Positions 36,027-43,999 of a stretch of 64,000 nt of DNA are shown here, one piece after another. How positions within the stretch are numbered: position 1 is the stretch's first letter; the number at the start of each line of letters is the position of its first letter. The stretch is from positions 62,001 through 126,000 of the forward strand of contig JBPOGA010000006.1 of assembly GCA_051252415.1 (NCBI GenBank). The letters run 5' to 3'. The position numbers were made by a program, and so were the translations under genes. This DNA comes from JBPOFY01 sp051252415 (GTDB taxonomy: Bacteria; Verrucomicrobiota; Verrucomicrobiia; Opitutales; Coraliomargaritaceae). The notes below the pieces were generated by a model that had not been told where the DNA came from, made no database searches, and worked only from the letters and a program-made list of their open reading frames with translations.

Positions 36027-36953
36027 ATGGAAGACGTCATTATTCTCGGAACAGGCTGCGCTGGACTTACTGCAGCAATCTATACAGGTCGTGCTCAACT
36101 GAACCCGCTCGTGCTCGAAGGTTCGCAACCTGGCGGTCAGTTGACCACCACTTCAGAGGTTGAAAATTTCCCAGGCTTTCCCGAAGGCATTGATGGTTAC
36201 ACCATGATGGATAACCTGCGCAAACAGGCAGCCCGTTTCGGGGCTCGTTATGAGCATGCCAAGGTGGATAAGATCGAAATCGAGGGCGATGTGAAAAAAC
36301 TCTATGCGGGCGACAAGGTGTTTGAGGCGAAGACTGTAATTGTCGCTACGGGCGCGCGCCCACGTTTGCTGGGTATTCCTGGCGAGATGGAGATGTTTGG
36401 CGGAAAGGGAGTTACCACCTGTGCGACTTGCGATGGCGCATTCTATCGCGATATGGATGTCGTCGTTGTCGGTGGTGGTGATTCGGCTGCTGAAGAAGCG
36501 CTTTTCCTCACTCGTTTTTGCTCGAAGGTTACTTTAATTCATCGCCGCGATGAGCTTCGCGCCTCTCAAATCATGGCCGACCGTGCGACTTCTCATCCGA
36601 AAATTGAAATGGCTTGGAATGCGGCGCCGACCGAAGTCCTCGCTGACGAGCAAGGCTTTACACGTGCGGTTGTTGTGAAAGACACCGTCACGGGAGAAGA
36701 GCGTGAAATCCCATGCAAGGGCGCATTCATCGCTATTGGCCACATCCCTAATACAGATTTTGTAGAAGGTGTGCTTGATCGTGATGGCGACGGTTACATC
36801 ATTCCCGAGGCGGGTAGTCAGGTGAAGACCAAGTATGAGGGCTTTTTCGCTGCGGGCGACTGTGTCGATCACGTGTATCGTCAGGCGATCACCGCTGCTG
36901 GCATGGGCTGCCAAGCTGCAATCGAGGCTGAACGCTGGCTCGCGGAGCAGTAA
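36027..36953 (+). CDS. trxB: Thioredoxin reductase
   Basis: A 308-residue FAD/NADPH enzyme reducing thioredoxin. The redox-active motif is CATC (Cys132 and Cys135) in TTCATCDGAFY; VVVGGGDSAAEEALFL is the NADPH Rossmann motif and AAGDCVD the second FAD motif. The first FAD motif reads GTGCAGL where GxGPAGL is usual, a Pro-to-Cys change. The ATG at 36027 is chosen because the frame upstream to 35883 encodes no family sequence. The leader ATTTTTATT lacks a Shine-Dalgarno. Confidence 0.95.
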   Translation: MEDVIILGTGCAGLTAAIYTGRAQLNPLVLEGSQPGGQLTTTSEVENFPGFPEGIDGYTMMDNLRKQAARFGARYEHAKVDKIEIEGDVKKLYAGDKVFEAKTVIVATGARPRLLGIPGEMEMFGGKGVTTCATCDGAFYRDMDVVVVGGGDSAAEEALFLTRFCSKVTLIHRRDELRASQIMADRATSHPKIEMAWNAAPTEVLADEQGFTRAVVVKDTVTGEEREIPCKGAFIAIGHIPNTDFVEGVLDRDGDGYIIPEAGSQVKTKYEGFFAAGDCVDHVYRQAITAAGMGCQAAIEAERWLAEQ

Positions 36954-36974
36954 GAACGTCGGCTTTGCCGACTT

Positions 36975-37457
36975 GAGGTTTTGAGGATAGGGGTTAGAGG
37001 ATAGGGGTCTATGATAGAGGTGAACTATGCAAAAAGGATTTAAATCTTTGGAAGTATGGCACCGATCGAAGCAATTGGCGGTGGATACATACGCACTCAC
37101 ATCAAGTGATCTATTGAAGCGCGATTTTGGTTTAGTGGATCAAATGCGGCGTGCGGCTGTGTCGGTTGCTAGTAATATTGCTGAAGGTGATGAGAGAGAT
37201 ACTAACAAGGAAGCCATTCGTTTCTTCTACATCGCCAAAGGTTCTGCTGCGGAGTTATATACTCAGCTTGAAATCGCGGAGACCATTTATTGCCTAGATG
37301 CTACGATGACCTTCGAGTTGAAAGATTCCTGCGATCAAATTGCACGCATGTTACGCGGCTTAATTAAAGCTAGATCGCCAAAATCATAATATCCCTTTAT
37401 CTTTTTTCGCAGTTTATCACTTCCGATCGGTTCCTCTACCCCCTATCCTCAAACCTC
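36975..37457. mobile_element. IR-bounded cassette around the four-helix-bundle gene
   Basis: The left arm 36975-37000 (GAGGTTTTGAGGATAGGGGT...) and right arm 37433-37457 (complement GAGGTTTGAGGATAGGGGGT...) are inverted repeats of 25-26 bp with one indel and one mismatch. They enclose only the small gene 37027-37389, and the right arm ends 13 bp before pdxH. It resembles the layout of 23S rRNA intervening sequences (inverted ends plus an S23-type ORF) but lies outside rRNA. Mobility is inferred from structure only. Confidence 0.5.
37027..37389 (+). CDS. Four-helix-bundle protein (23S rRNA IVS-encoded S23 family)
   Basis: A 120-residue protein. FKSLEVWHRSKQLAVDTYAL, LVDQMRRAAVSVASNIAEG and KEAIRFFYIAKGSAAELYTQLEIA match the four-helix-bundle family first known from ORFs in 23S rRNA intervening sequences of Leptospira and Coxiella. 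Its function is unknown. Unlike most genes in the window it has a good ribosome site (GAGGTGA, 4 nt before the ATG). It is enclosed by inverted repeats. Confidence 0.88.
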   Translation: MQKGFKSLEVWHRSKQLAVDTYALTSSDLLKRDFGLVDQMRRAAVSVASNIAEGDERDTNKEAIRFFYIAKGSAAELYTQLEIAETIYCLDATMTFELKDSCDQIARMLRGLIKARSPKS

Positions 37458-37470
37458 TATCCCCAAACAC

Positions 37471-38112
37471 ATGGATTTGTTTCATCTCAGACAAAGCTAC
37501 ACCAAAGGTAGTTTCAGTGAAGACGATTTACTCGCGTCTCCATTTGAATTATTTGGCAAGTGGTTTCAACAAGCACTGGATTCTCAAATCGAAGAGCCTA
37601 ATGCGATGTGCTTGGCCACTGCGGATGCTAATGGGCAACCATCAACGCGTGTCGTTTTACTAAAAGATTTTTCAGAAAAAGGGCTGACTTTTTTTACGAA
37701 TTACGAGAGTCGCAAAGCTGCGGAGTTGGATGCCAACCCTAAGGCAGGAGCCAATTTCCTTTGGTTGCCGCTACAGCGCCAAGTGAATGTTGTCGGCACT
37801 GTAGAGCGTATTTCAAAAGCGGAATCGCTGAAATATTTTTTAAGTCGCCCATTTGCAAGCCAGCTTGGAGCTTGGACATCGCCTCAGAGTAAAGTGATCT
37901 CCTCGCGTCAAATTCTTGAGGCGAAGATGGATCAGATGAAGCGAAAATTTTCCGAAGGAAAAGTGCCCTTGCCAGATAATTGGGGTGGCTATCGGATTGT
38001 CCCGCAGAGTTTCGAATTTTGGCAAGGGCGGGCGAGCCGCTTGCACGATCGTTTCATGTATCGCCGCGATGAATCGGGAGCGTGGTCCGCACCTGAGCGT
38101 TTAGCGCCTTGA
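37471..38112 (+). CDS. pdxH: Pyridoxamine 5'-phosphate oxidase
   Basis: A 213-residue FMN enzyme forming pyridoxal 5'-phosphate. The conserved segments are MCLATADANGQPSTRVVLLKDF, FFTNYESRKAAELDANPKA and the C-terminal FEFWQGRASRLHDRFMYRR. The length is normal. The start at 37471 follows the right inverted-repeat arm of the upstream cassette, so its 5' leader is a CCTCTATCC-type word repeat without a Shine-Dalgarno. Confidence 0.95.
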   Translation: MDLFHLRQSYTKGSFSEDDLLASPFELFGKWFQQALDSQIEEPNAMCLATADANGQPSTRVVLLKDFSEKGLTFFTNYESRKAAELDANPKAGANFLWLPLQRQVNVVGTVERISKAESLKYFLSRPFASQLGAWTSPQSKVISSRQILEAKMDQMKRKFSEGKVPLPDNWGGYRIVPQSFEFWQGRASRLHDRFMYRRDESGAWSAPERLAP

Positions 38113-38169
38113 TTTGTAGCGTAGCTACGTGGAGGCGGTTTCAATAATTCAGTGGAACTCTGGGCGGAT

Positions 38170-38447
38170 GTCAGTGCGCTTTGTTTTTATACCACCCGCT
38201 GCGCTGGAGGTACGGAGACACGGAGGAGGAGCCCCGTTCTAAAGTAGAATTGTGGTCAGGGAACTGGCACCTGTTTTTGACACTCAGTTGCTAACTTATA
38301 TGTGACTGACTCAGTGTCGCGTTGGATTGTTAATGAATTTTAATGTGCCTATTTTGAAAGATGGAATCAAGCGACTCGTTCTCTGATCCTTTATCCATTA
38401 CTCCTCCGTGTCTCTGTGCCTCCGTGGTAAAAACTCTCCTGTTTTAT
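38170..38447 (+). repeat. Unit A: internally deleted GxxExxY cassette
   Basis: The left flank (38170-38252) matches 38488-38567 of unit B, and the right part (38252-38443) matches 38833-39025 at about 95 percent identity. The left inverted arm is at 38204-38228 and the right arm at 38401-38427. The first two thirds of the gene are missing, so this is a deleted copy in direct tandem with unit B. The rest of the 38113-38580 gap shows no other gene. Confidence 0.8.
38243..38386 (+). pseudogene. Remnant of a GxxExxY gene
   Basis: About 48 codons equivalent to residues 79-127 of the intact copy at 38584-38967. A junction with a 4-base loss near 38252 shifts the frame, and a C-to-T change makes a TGA stop in LLTYM(R). 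It ends at the same stop codon as the intact gene. Confidence 0.8.
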
Positions 38448-38487
38448 TTTCGCTCAGGGGGGCATTGAAGTTTCTGAATTTGAGGCC

Positions 38488-39027
38488 GTCAGTGCTCTGC
38501 TTTTTAGACTACCCACTACGCTGAATATATCGAGACGTGGAGGAGACTTGCCTATTCAGTAGAATTAGAGACGCTATTTGATTATGAATTGCTCACTGAT
38601 TGAGGAAGAACTTACCAAGAACATCATTGGTGCTGCGATTGAGGTGCATCGCTACTGGGGGCCAGGTTTAGTTGAGAGTATTTATGAGAAGAGCTTGGCA
38701 GTAGAGCTTGAGAAACGCGCCATTCCATTTAAGCGACAATTAAAACTGGAGTTAAATTACAAGGGCGTAATTTTGGACGAAGAGTTTCGCCTTGATCTTA
38801 TCATTGGAGACAAAGTGGTTGTAGAGTTGAAGGTGGTTAGGGAACTGGCACCTGTTTTTGACGCTCAGTTGCTGACTTATATGCGACTGACTCAGTGTCG
38901 CGTTGGATTGTTAATGAATTTTAATGTGCTCATTTTGAAAGATGGAATCAAGCGACTCGTCCTCTGATCCTTTGTCCATCACTCCTCCGTGTCTCTGTGC
39001 CTCCGTGGTAAAAAACTCTCCTGTTCT
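38488..39027. mobile_element. Unit B: IR-bounded GxxExxY cassette
   Basis: It holds the intact GxxExxY gene. The right arm is CTCCTCCGTGTCTCTGTGCC (38982-39008) and the left arm is degenerate at 38527-38545 (ATATCGAGACGTGGAGGAG). In unit A the arms pair at about 21 of 23 positions. The right arm ends 28 bp before the smr start codon. Tandem duplication with an old deleted copy suggests past mobility or unequal recombination; this is inference. Confidence 0.5.
38584..38967 (+). CDS. GxxExxY protein (PD-(D/E)XK nuclease-like)
   Basis: A 127-residue protein with GLVESIYE at 28-35 (Gly28, Glu31 and Tyr34 of the name motif). Asp71 (FRLDLII) and Glu81-x-Lys83 (VVELKVV) fit the D...ExK core of the PD-(D/E)XK family (Pfam PDDEXK_3), so nuclease activity is plausible but unproven for the family. 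The ATG at 38584 is preferred over an upstream TTG. It lies in an inverted-repeat-bounded unit upstream of smr. Confidence 0.88.
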   Translation: MNCSLIEEELTKNIIGAAIEVHRYWGPGLVESIYEKSLAVELEKRAIPFKRQLKLELNYKGVILDEEFRLDLIIGDKVVVELKVVRELAPVFDAQLLTYMRLTQCRVGLLMNFNVLILKDGIKRLVL

Positions 39028-39036
39028 ACTTTCCCT

Positions 39037-39324
39037 ATGTCCGAATCACAGCATGAGCCCGAAGAAGTAGAGTTTCCGATCAATGGGGAACTGGACTTGC
39101 ATACATTTCGTCCAAGTGACGTTGGAGAATTGGTGCCTGACTATATAGAGGCATGCCTAGAGAGGGAGATCTATCGGCTTCGGATCATACATGGGAAGGG
39201 TATTGGCACCTTGCGGGAGACAGTTCACGCGGCACTCAAGAAAGACTCACGTGTAGATCGTTTTCAGCTGGCAGATCAGTCCGAAGGCAGCTGGGGCGCT
39301 ACGATAGTCTGGATTAAAGCCTAA
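39037..39324 (+). CDS. Smr-domain protein
   Basis: A 95-residue protein that is almost entirely an Smr domain: ELDLHTFRPSDVGELVPDYIEAC and the signature RIIHGKGIGTLRETVHAALK. Smr domains are nicking or RNA-cleaving nucleases (MutS2/SmrA types), and stand-alone small forms are common in this phylum. The ATG at 39037 is chosen because the frame upstream is the repeat arm. Its leader is the right arm of cassette unit B. Confidence 0.88.
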   Translation: MSESQHEPEEVEFPINGELDLHTFRPSDVGELVPDYIEACLEREIYRLRIIHGKGIGTLRETVHAALKKDSRVDRFQLADQSEGSWGATIVWIKA

Positions 39325-39371
39325 AGTATTTGTTATAGAGCGGGTTAGGTAAGATCTTTCCGCCTGTTCGG

Positions 39372-39395
39372 TTTGTTCAAAAAAACTTGAACAAA
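39372..39395. promoter_or_regulatory. Perfect operator-like palindrome before the GbsR-type gene
   Basis: TTTGTTCAA (39372-39380) and TTGAACAAA (39387-39395) are perfect 9-bp arms with a 6-nt AT-rich spacer, 32 bp before the start codon. It has the size and place of a MarR-family autoregulatory operator. Confidence 0.6.
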
Positions 39396-39427
39396 ACTGG
39401 AATGCTCTCTTTAATCCGCCTGTTTGT

Positions 39428-39985
39428 ATGAACCCTACCCCACAGGCAACCGATTCTAGTCCAGCGACACTCGCTCCATGGGAAACTTCCATGATCGAGA
39501 TGTTTGTGCGTGCGGCTAGCTTGGTTGGCCTGCCAAGATCGATAGGTGAGATTTACGGACTCTTGTTTTGTGCGGCACATCCAATGACTTTTGATGACCT
39601 AGTGACACGCCTTGGAATTAGTCGCGGATCTGTCAGCCAGGGGCTTAAGTTGCTTCGACAGTTAGGGGCAGTGAAGCTGCAATACGTGGCTGGTAATCGG
39701 AAAGATCACTACGTTCCTGAGCTTTCAATGAAGCGTTTGGTGCGTGGCTTTGTGCGCGATCAGTTTAGCCCGCATATTGAGTCGGGAGCCTCGCGTATAA
39801 AGGATCTACGCGAACTCATTGAGTCGGAAAGTGATTCAGCGCTAAGGGAGCATGCCATACAGCGACTAGGCACATTGACCGCTTGGCAGAGCCGAATCCA
39901 AAAACTTTTACCAATAATGATGGCCGCCCTTGGCGGTGCAAAATTTCTCGAAAACAAGCCCTCCGATGAGGACCTTGTTATTTAA
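39428..39985 (+). CDS. GbsR/MarR-like transcriptional regulator
   Basis: A 185-residue protein. A winged helix of GbsR type spans about 40-110: LPRSIGEIYGLLFCAAHPMTFDDL, then SRGSVSQGLKLLRQLGAVKL. GbsR-like regulators occur at the head of exopolysaccharide loci in several phyla (family knowledge), and this one precedes such a locus. A perfect palindrome upstream is a likely operator. Whether it represses or activates, and its ligand, are unknown. Confidence 0.85.
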   Translation: MNPTPQATDSSPATLAPWETSMIEMFVRAASLVGLPRSIGEIYGLLFCAAHPMTFDDLVTRLGISRGSVSQGLKLLRQLGAVKLQYVAGNRKDHYVPELSMKRLVRGFVRDQFSPHIESGASRIKDLRELIESESDSALREHAIQRLGTLTAWQSRIQKLLPIMMAALGGAKFLENKPSDEDLVI

Positions 39986-40161
39986 ATAACCCACCAGCAT
40001 CACAGCTGGTTACAGTCAAATACACATTAGCTACGATCTATTAGCTATTCTCGGTATTCGCCGAGTTTCGAAGGTCTCGGAATATCCCGAACGACCAATG
40101 GCGGTAGCGTGCTTTTTGAGTGCCATGGAGTTAGGTCAGCGTATATTAATCGAAATATAAG

Positions 40162-41673
40162 ATGATATCTGCAGTTTTATTTTTTCTGCTATTAGGCTGT
40201 TTCACGTCGTGGATTGTGATTCAAGGCTTGTTAGTATCTGGCTTTGGCCAGGGCGGCGATGCAGAGCCTCAACATCATCACACGCATACTGGAGTGATTC
40301 CACGTATCGGGGGGGTTGGTATTATCGCTGGGTTTGCGATCATATATTTACTCTGCTTTTTCCTTTTGGATGAAACCGATGATAAGTCGTTGATTCACTA
40401 CGCAGTTTTTGGGGGAGGCTTTGGAGCATTCTTACTTGGATTCATTGATGATTTTCATCCACTTGGAGCTAAAGTAAAACTACTTGCTCAGATTATTTTA
40501 GCGATGGCAGCCCATGAGTGTGGGCTATCTATCGAAAAACTCTCTTTACCATTCATTGGTTACGTCCCTGACCTAGGGGTGTTAAGTATGGGCCTCACTG
40601 TCTTCTGGTTCGTCGCGATGATGAACTTAATCAATTTGATTGATGGGCTGGATGGTCTTGCTGGAGGTGTCGGTTTAATGCTCATGGTGATGCTTGCCTA
40701 CTTGGGTTTAGAAAACGGCGTCGCTTTTTCATCAATTTTAGCGATCGGAATGGCGGGTGCGATTCTCGGTTTCCTCTTCCATAATTTCCCCCCAGCGAAA
40801 GTATACATGGGCGACTCGGGTGCCTATTTGATAGGTTATGTGATCGCGGCGTTATCGCTTATTAATTCGGAGAAGGGCACAGTGGTTGCTGCGCTGGTCG
40901 CACCTGCGCTGGCTCTCGCGCTCCCAATAGCGGATGTCGCTTTTGCAATGTTGCGCCGTGGATTACGCGGGCTGCCACTATTCCGCCCAGATCGTAATCA
41001 TATTCATCATAGGCTTATTCGCGCAGGGCTGTCGCATCGCGGCACGGTCTTAGTGTTATATGCAATTTCATTGTGTGCACTAATCGGAGGCTTACTGGTA
41101 TTCGCCTCTCAAGAGCGTTATTTGGGCATTCTGTTGGGGTTCGCATTTGTAGTCATTCTGCTGACACTTCGTGGCCAAAAGATAACCGCCTCTACGGTTC
41201 AGTTACTTTTGGCGGATTCGTTTCAAACACGTAAAGACACGCGCAACGCGCTTTATTTAAAGGATTGGTTTATTGCTGAAGCAGAGCGTGCGGATACTGC
41301 AAAGAACCTTTGGGCAGATTATCGGTTTGTGCTGAAAAAAATTGGTATTTGCCGAGCGGAGATAAAGATCGGGAATGAGGTAAGAGACTTTTATGTTCCG
41401 AATACGGCCCATGAAGAATTGGATGAGTTATGGGTCGAAACACATACGGTAAGGGGTGCTGCTGAAGCAGAATTAACGTTGTATGGTGAAAAGGAATTCT
41501 ACTCCGAGCGTCAATTTACTCTGATTTGCGACATTGCAGCCGAGGCATGGGCCAATGCTGGAGTTAAGTGGAAAGAAATTAATGGCTGCCCATTAGACTT
41601 TGGTGCGAAATCGTCAAACTCAGAAAACTACCGGGAGCAGAAATCCAAAGCACTCTACCGGCCGACTTATTAA
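40162..41673 (+). CDS. WecA/TagO-type undecaprenyl-phosphate sugar-1-P transferase
   Basis: A 503-residue protein whose first about 340 residues form a polytopic domain of about 11 helices with the MraY/WecA motifs: GFIDDFHPLGAKVKLLAQI, NLINLIDGLDGLAGG, KVYMGDSGAY and RPDRNHIHHRL. It loads a HexNAc-1-phosphate onto undecaprenyl phosphate, the first step of repeat-unit assembly. About 150 cytoplasmic residues at the C-terminus are an unusual extension. The 176 bp before it hold no gene, with a small CTCGG/CCGAG hairpin at 40050-40065. Confidence 0.9.
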   Translation: MISAVLFFLLLGCFTSWIVIQGLLVSGFGQGGDAEPQHHHTHTGVIPRIGGVGIIAGFAIIYLLCFFLLDETDDKSLIHYAVFGGGFGAFLLGFIDDFHPLGAKVKLLAQIILAMAAHECGLSIEKLSLPFIGYVPDLGVLSMGLTVFWFVAMMNLINLIDGLDGLAGGVGLMLMVMLAYLGLENGVAFSSILAIGMAGAILGFLFHNFPPAKVYMGDSGAYLIGYVIAALSLINSEKGTVVAALVAPALALALPIADVAFAMLRRGLRGLPLFRPDRNHIHHRLIRAGLSHRGTVLVLYAISLCALIGGLLVFASQERYLGILLGFAFVVILLTLRGQKITASTVQLLLADSFQTRKDTRNALYLKDWFIAEAERADTAKNLWADYRFVLKKIGICRAEIKIGNEVRDFYVPNTAHEELDELWVETHTVRGAAEAELTLYGEKEFYSERQFTLICDIAAEAWANAGVKWKEINGCPLDFGAKSSNSENYREQKSKALYRPTY

Positions 41674-41758
41674 ATTGAAGGTGAGCGATTTCCACTATTT
41701 GCATGATATTTAAATTCTTTAGACCGCGTCACTATTTAATAACAAGATACAATTCCCC

Positions 41759-42694
41759 ATGAGAATATTAATTACAGGCGGTGCCGGTTTCTTGGGAAGC
41801 CATTTGTCGGAGAGATTATTATTAGAAGGTCACGAAGTTGTCTGTATGGATAACTTTTTTACCGGGCGTAAGCGTAATATCGCACATCTGCTAGAAAATC
41901 CGTATTTCGAGCTCATGCGGCACGATGTGGTGGACCCCTTCAAGTTGGAGGTAGATCAGATCTATAACCTCGCGTGTCCTGCGTCTCCAGTGCACTATCA
42001 ACACAATCCGATTAAGACTACCAAGACCTCGGTTATGGGAGCGATCAATTGTCTTGGCTTAGCTAAACGGGTGAATGCTCGAGTTTTTCAAGCATCGACA
42101 TCTGAGGTATATGGTGACCCAGACGTGCACCCACAACCAGAGAGCTATTGGGGCAATGTGAATCCGATAGGGATTCGTTCCTGCTACGACGAGGGCAAGC
42201 GCTGTGCTGAAACACTTTTCTTCGACTACCATCGTCAAAACCAAGTCGATATCCGTGTGGTGCGTATTTTTAATACATACGGCCCACGCATGTTGGCCGA
42301 TGATGGGCGAGTGGTATCCAACTTTATTGTTCAAGCGCTGCAGGGGCAGGACATTACAGTGTATGGCGAAGGTCAGCAAACACGCTCCTTCTGTTATGTG
42401 GATGATTTGATTGAAGGTTTTGTTCGTGTGATGAATCAAGACCAAGTCGTTGGCCCTATGAATATAGGCAACCCTTGTGAGTTTACCATTTTAGAGCTTG
42501 CCGAAAAAGTCATCGAGTTCACCGGAAGCGAATCTAAGATCGTTTACCATGACATGCCGCAGGATGACCCAAAGCAGCGCAAGCCAGATATTACGCAGGC
42601 GAGGGAAGTCATCAAGTGGGAGCCGAAGGTGCAACTTGAAGAAGGTTTGAAGAAAACAATACAGTATTTTCAGCAGCAATTGTCAGAGAAGTAG
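41759..42694 (+). CDS. UDP-glucuronate decarboxylase (UDP-xylose synthase)
   Basis: A 311-residue extended SDR. GGAGFLGSHL binds NAD; NLACPASPVHYQHNPIKTTK, STSEVYGDP and SYWGNVNPIGIRSCYDEGKR (Tyr and Lys of the catalytic YxxxK) are diagnostic of UXS. It converts UDP-glucuronate to UDP-xylose for the polysaccharide. Second sugar gene of the locus. Confidence 0.93.
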   Translation: MRILITGGAGFLGSHLSERLLLEGHEVVCMDNFFTGRKRNIAHLLENPYFELMRHDVVDPFKLEVDQIYNLACPASPVHYQHNPIKTTKTSVMGAINCLGLAKRVNARVFQASTSEVYGDPDVHPQPESYWGNVNPIGIRSCYDEGKRCAETLFFDYHRQNQVDIRVVRIFNTYGPRMLADDGRVVSNFIVQALQGQDITVYGEGQQTRSFCYVDDLIEGFVRVMNQDQVVGPMNIGNPCEFTILELAEKVIEFTGSESKIVYHDMPQDDPKQRKPDITQAREVIKWEPKVQLEEGLKKTIQYFQQQLSEK

Positions 42695-42739
42695 TGTCAG
42701 GCTGTTTAAGATTGGCTGAATAAAAGTTAGCGAAAAATT

Positions 42740-43999
42740 ATGAAGATTCTAGTTACAGGTGGTGCCGGATTTATCGGTTCAAATTTAGTACGCGTCCTTC
42801 TCAATCAAGAAAGCGTATCCGTCGTCAATGTAGATAAATTGACCTATGCGGGAAATTTGGAATCGCTTACCGACGTAGCCGATAATCCGAACTATACCTT
42901 TGAGCAGGTGGATCTTTGCGATTTAGCTGCGACAATCGGGGTATTTGAGAAACATAAACCAGATTATGTCATGCATTTGGCCGCAGAGAGCCATGTCGAC
43001 CGATCGATTGATGGGCCAGGCGAATTTGTTCAATCGAATATTGTGGGGACATTTAATTTGTTGCAGGCCGCCTTAGGTTACTGGAGAGGGCTGCGGGAGG
43101 GTAGGGACGACTGCCCTCAGTCGTCCGAGGCTGGGAAATGTCTCGATTCGAGTGTTTTAGATCAGCCATTATCGATTAATCATCAATCATCGCCGACAAA
43201 GTCGACATTCCGATTCTTACACGTCTCTACGGATGAAGTGTATGGGTCGCTTTCGCCAGAGGCTTCAGGCTTTTCAGAGACCACACCTTACGATCCACAT
43301 TCGCCTTACTCAGCTTCAAAGGCGGCATCAGACCACTTAGCTCGCGCATGGGCTGACACCTATGGCTTGCCAGTGTTAGTAACGAATTGTTCGAATAACT
43401 ATGGCCCGTATCAGTTCCCAGAGAAGCTGATACCTGTAGTCATTTTGAAGTGCCTACGAGGTGAACCCATTCCTGTTTATGGGAAAGGTGAAAACATCCG
43501 AGACTGGCTCTATGTTACGGATCACGCAGAAGCGCTATACACGGTCCTAACCAAAGGTCGTATTGGTGAAACATATAATATCGGCGGCAATAACGAGCAG
43601 ACGAATCTCGATTTAATCAAAATGATCTGCGAGATTTTAGGGGAAGAGTTAAGTGGCCGCGGGCAAGCCGCAGTTGAGTCGTTAAGTCGGGGAAAGGTTG
43701 AGTTACCAGTTACGAGTTCGAGCGCAGAGGATTCAGATTCCCTCTCAACCTCTGAACCTCTGAACCTCTCAACCTCAAAATCTTTCCAAGATTTAATAAC
43801 TTTTGTCACCGACCGTCCAGGTCACGATATGCGTTACGCGATCGATGCAACCAAGATTCGTGATGAGCTAGGCTGGGAGCCCAAAGAAGATTTTAAGAGT
43901 GGTTTCCGTAAAACAGTTCAGTGGTATTTGGACAATCAGGAGTGGTGGGAAAATATATTAAGTGGCGACTACAAGTTAGATCGTCTCGGAAATAGTTAA
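42740..43999 (+). CDS. rfbB: dTDP-glucose 4,6-dehydratase with two repeat-derived insertions
   Basis: A 419-residue extended SDR, about 65-70 residues longer than usual. Conserved: GGAGFIGSNLVR, HLAAESHVDRSIDGP, HVSTDEVYGSL, YSASKAASDH, NIGGNNEQTNLDL and DRPGHDMRYAID. Insertion 1 (about residues 119-154) is encoded by a half palindromic element plus AATCATC words. Insertion 2 (about 304-348) ends in CTCAACCTCTGAAC words. Both keep the frame and lie outside the motifs, so activity is probably retained. It makes dTDP-4-keto-6-deoxyglucose. Confidence 0.9.
   Translation: MKILVTGGAGFIGSNLVRVLLNQESVSVVNVDKLTYAGNLESLTDVADNPNYTFEQVDLCDLAATIGVFEKHKPDYVMHLAAESHVDRSIDGPGEFVQSNIVGTFNLLQAALGYWRGLREGRDDCPQSSEAGKCLDSSVLDQPLSINHQSSPTKSTFRFLHVSTDEVYGSLSPEASGFSETTPYDPHSPYSASKAASDHLARAWADTYGLPVLVTNCSNNYGPYQFPEKLIPVVILKCLRGEPIPVYGKGENIRDWLYVTDHAEALYTVLTKGRIGETYNIGGNNEQTNLDLIKMICEILGEELSGRGQAAVESLSRGKVELPVTSSSAEDSDSLSTSEPLNLSTSKSFQDLITFVTDRPGHDMRYAIDATKIRDELGWEPKEDFKSGFRKTVQWYLDNQEWWENILSGDYKLDRLGNS
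43100..43129. repeat. Half palindromic element inside rfbB
   Basis: GGTAGGGACGACTGCCCTCA plus TCGTCCGAG matches the left arm of the element at 1238-1266 at all but a few positions. It is translated in frame (GRDDCPQSSE). Confidence 0.75.
43741..43776. repeat. CTCAACCTCTGAAC word repeat inside rfbB
   Basis: Four imperfect copies of CTC(A/G)ACCTCTGA are translated as LSTSEPLNLSTSK. It lies in the second insertion of RfbB. Confidence 0.7.

Noticed and set aside
36975..39027. CRISPR array in the repeat-rich region
   Set aside because: The repeats are few, degenerate, partly inverted and without regular spacers; no cas gene is nearby.
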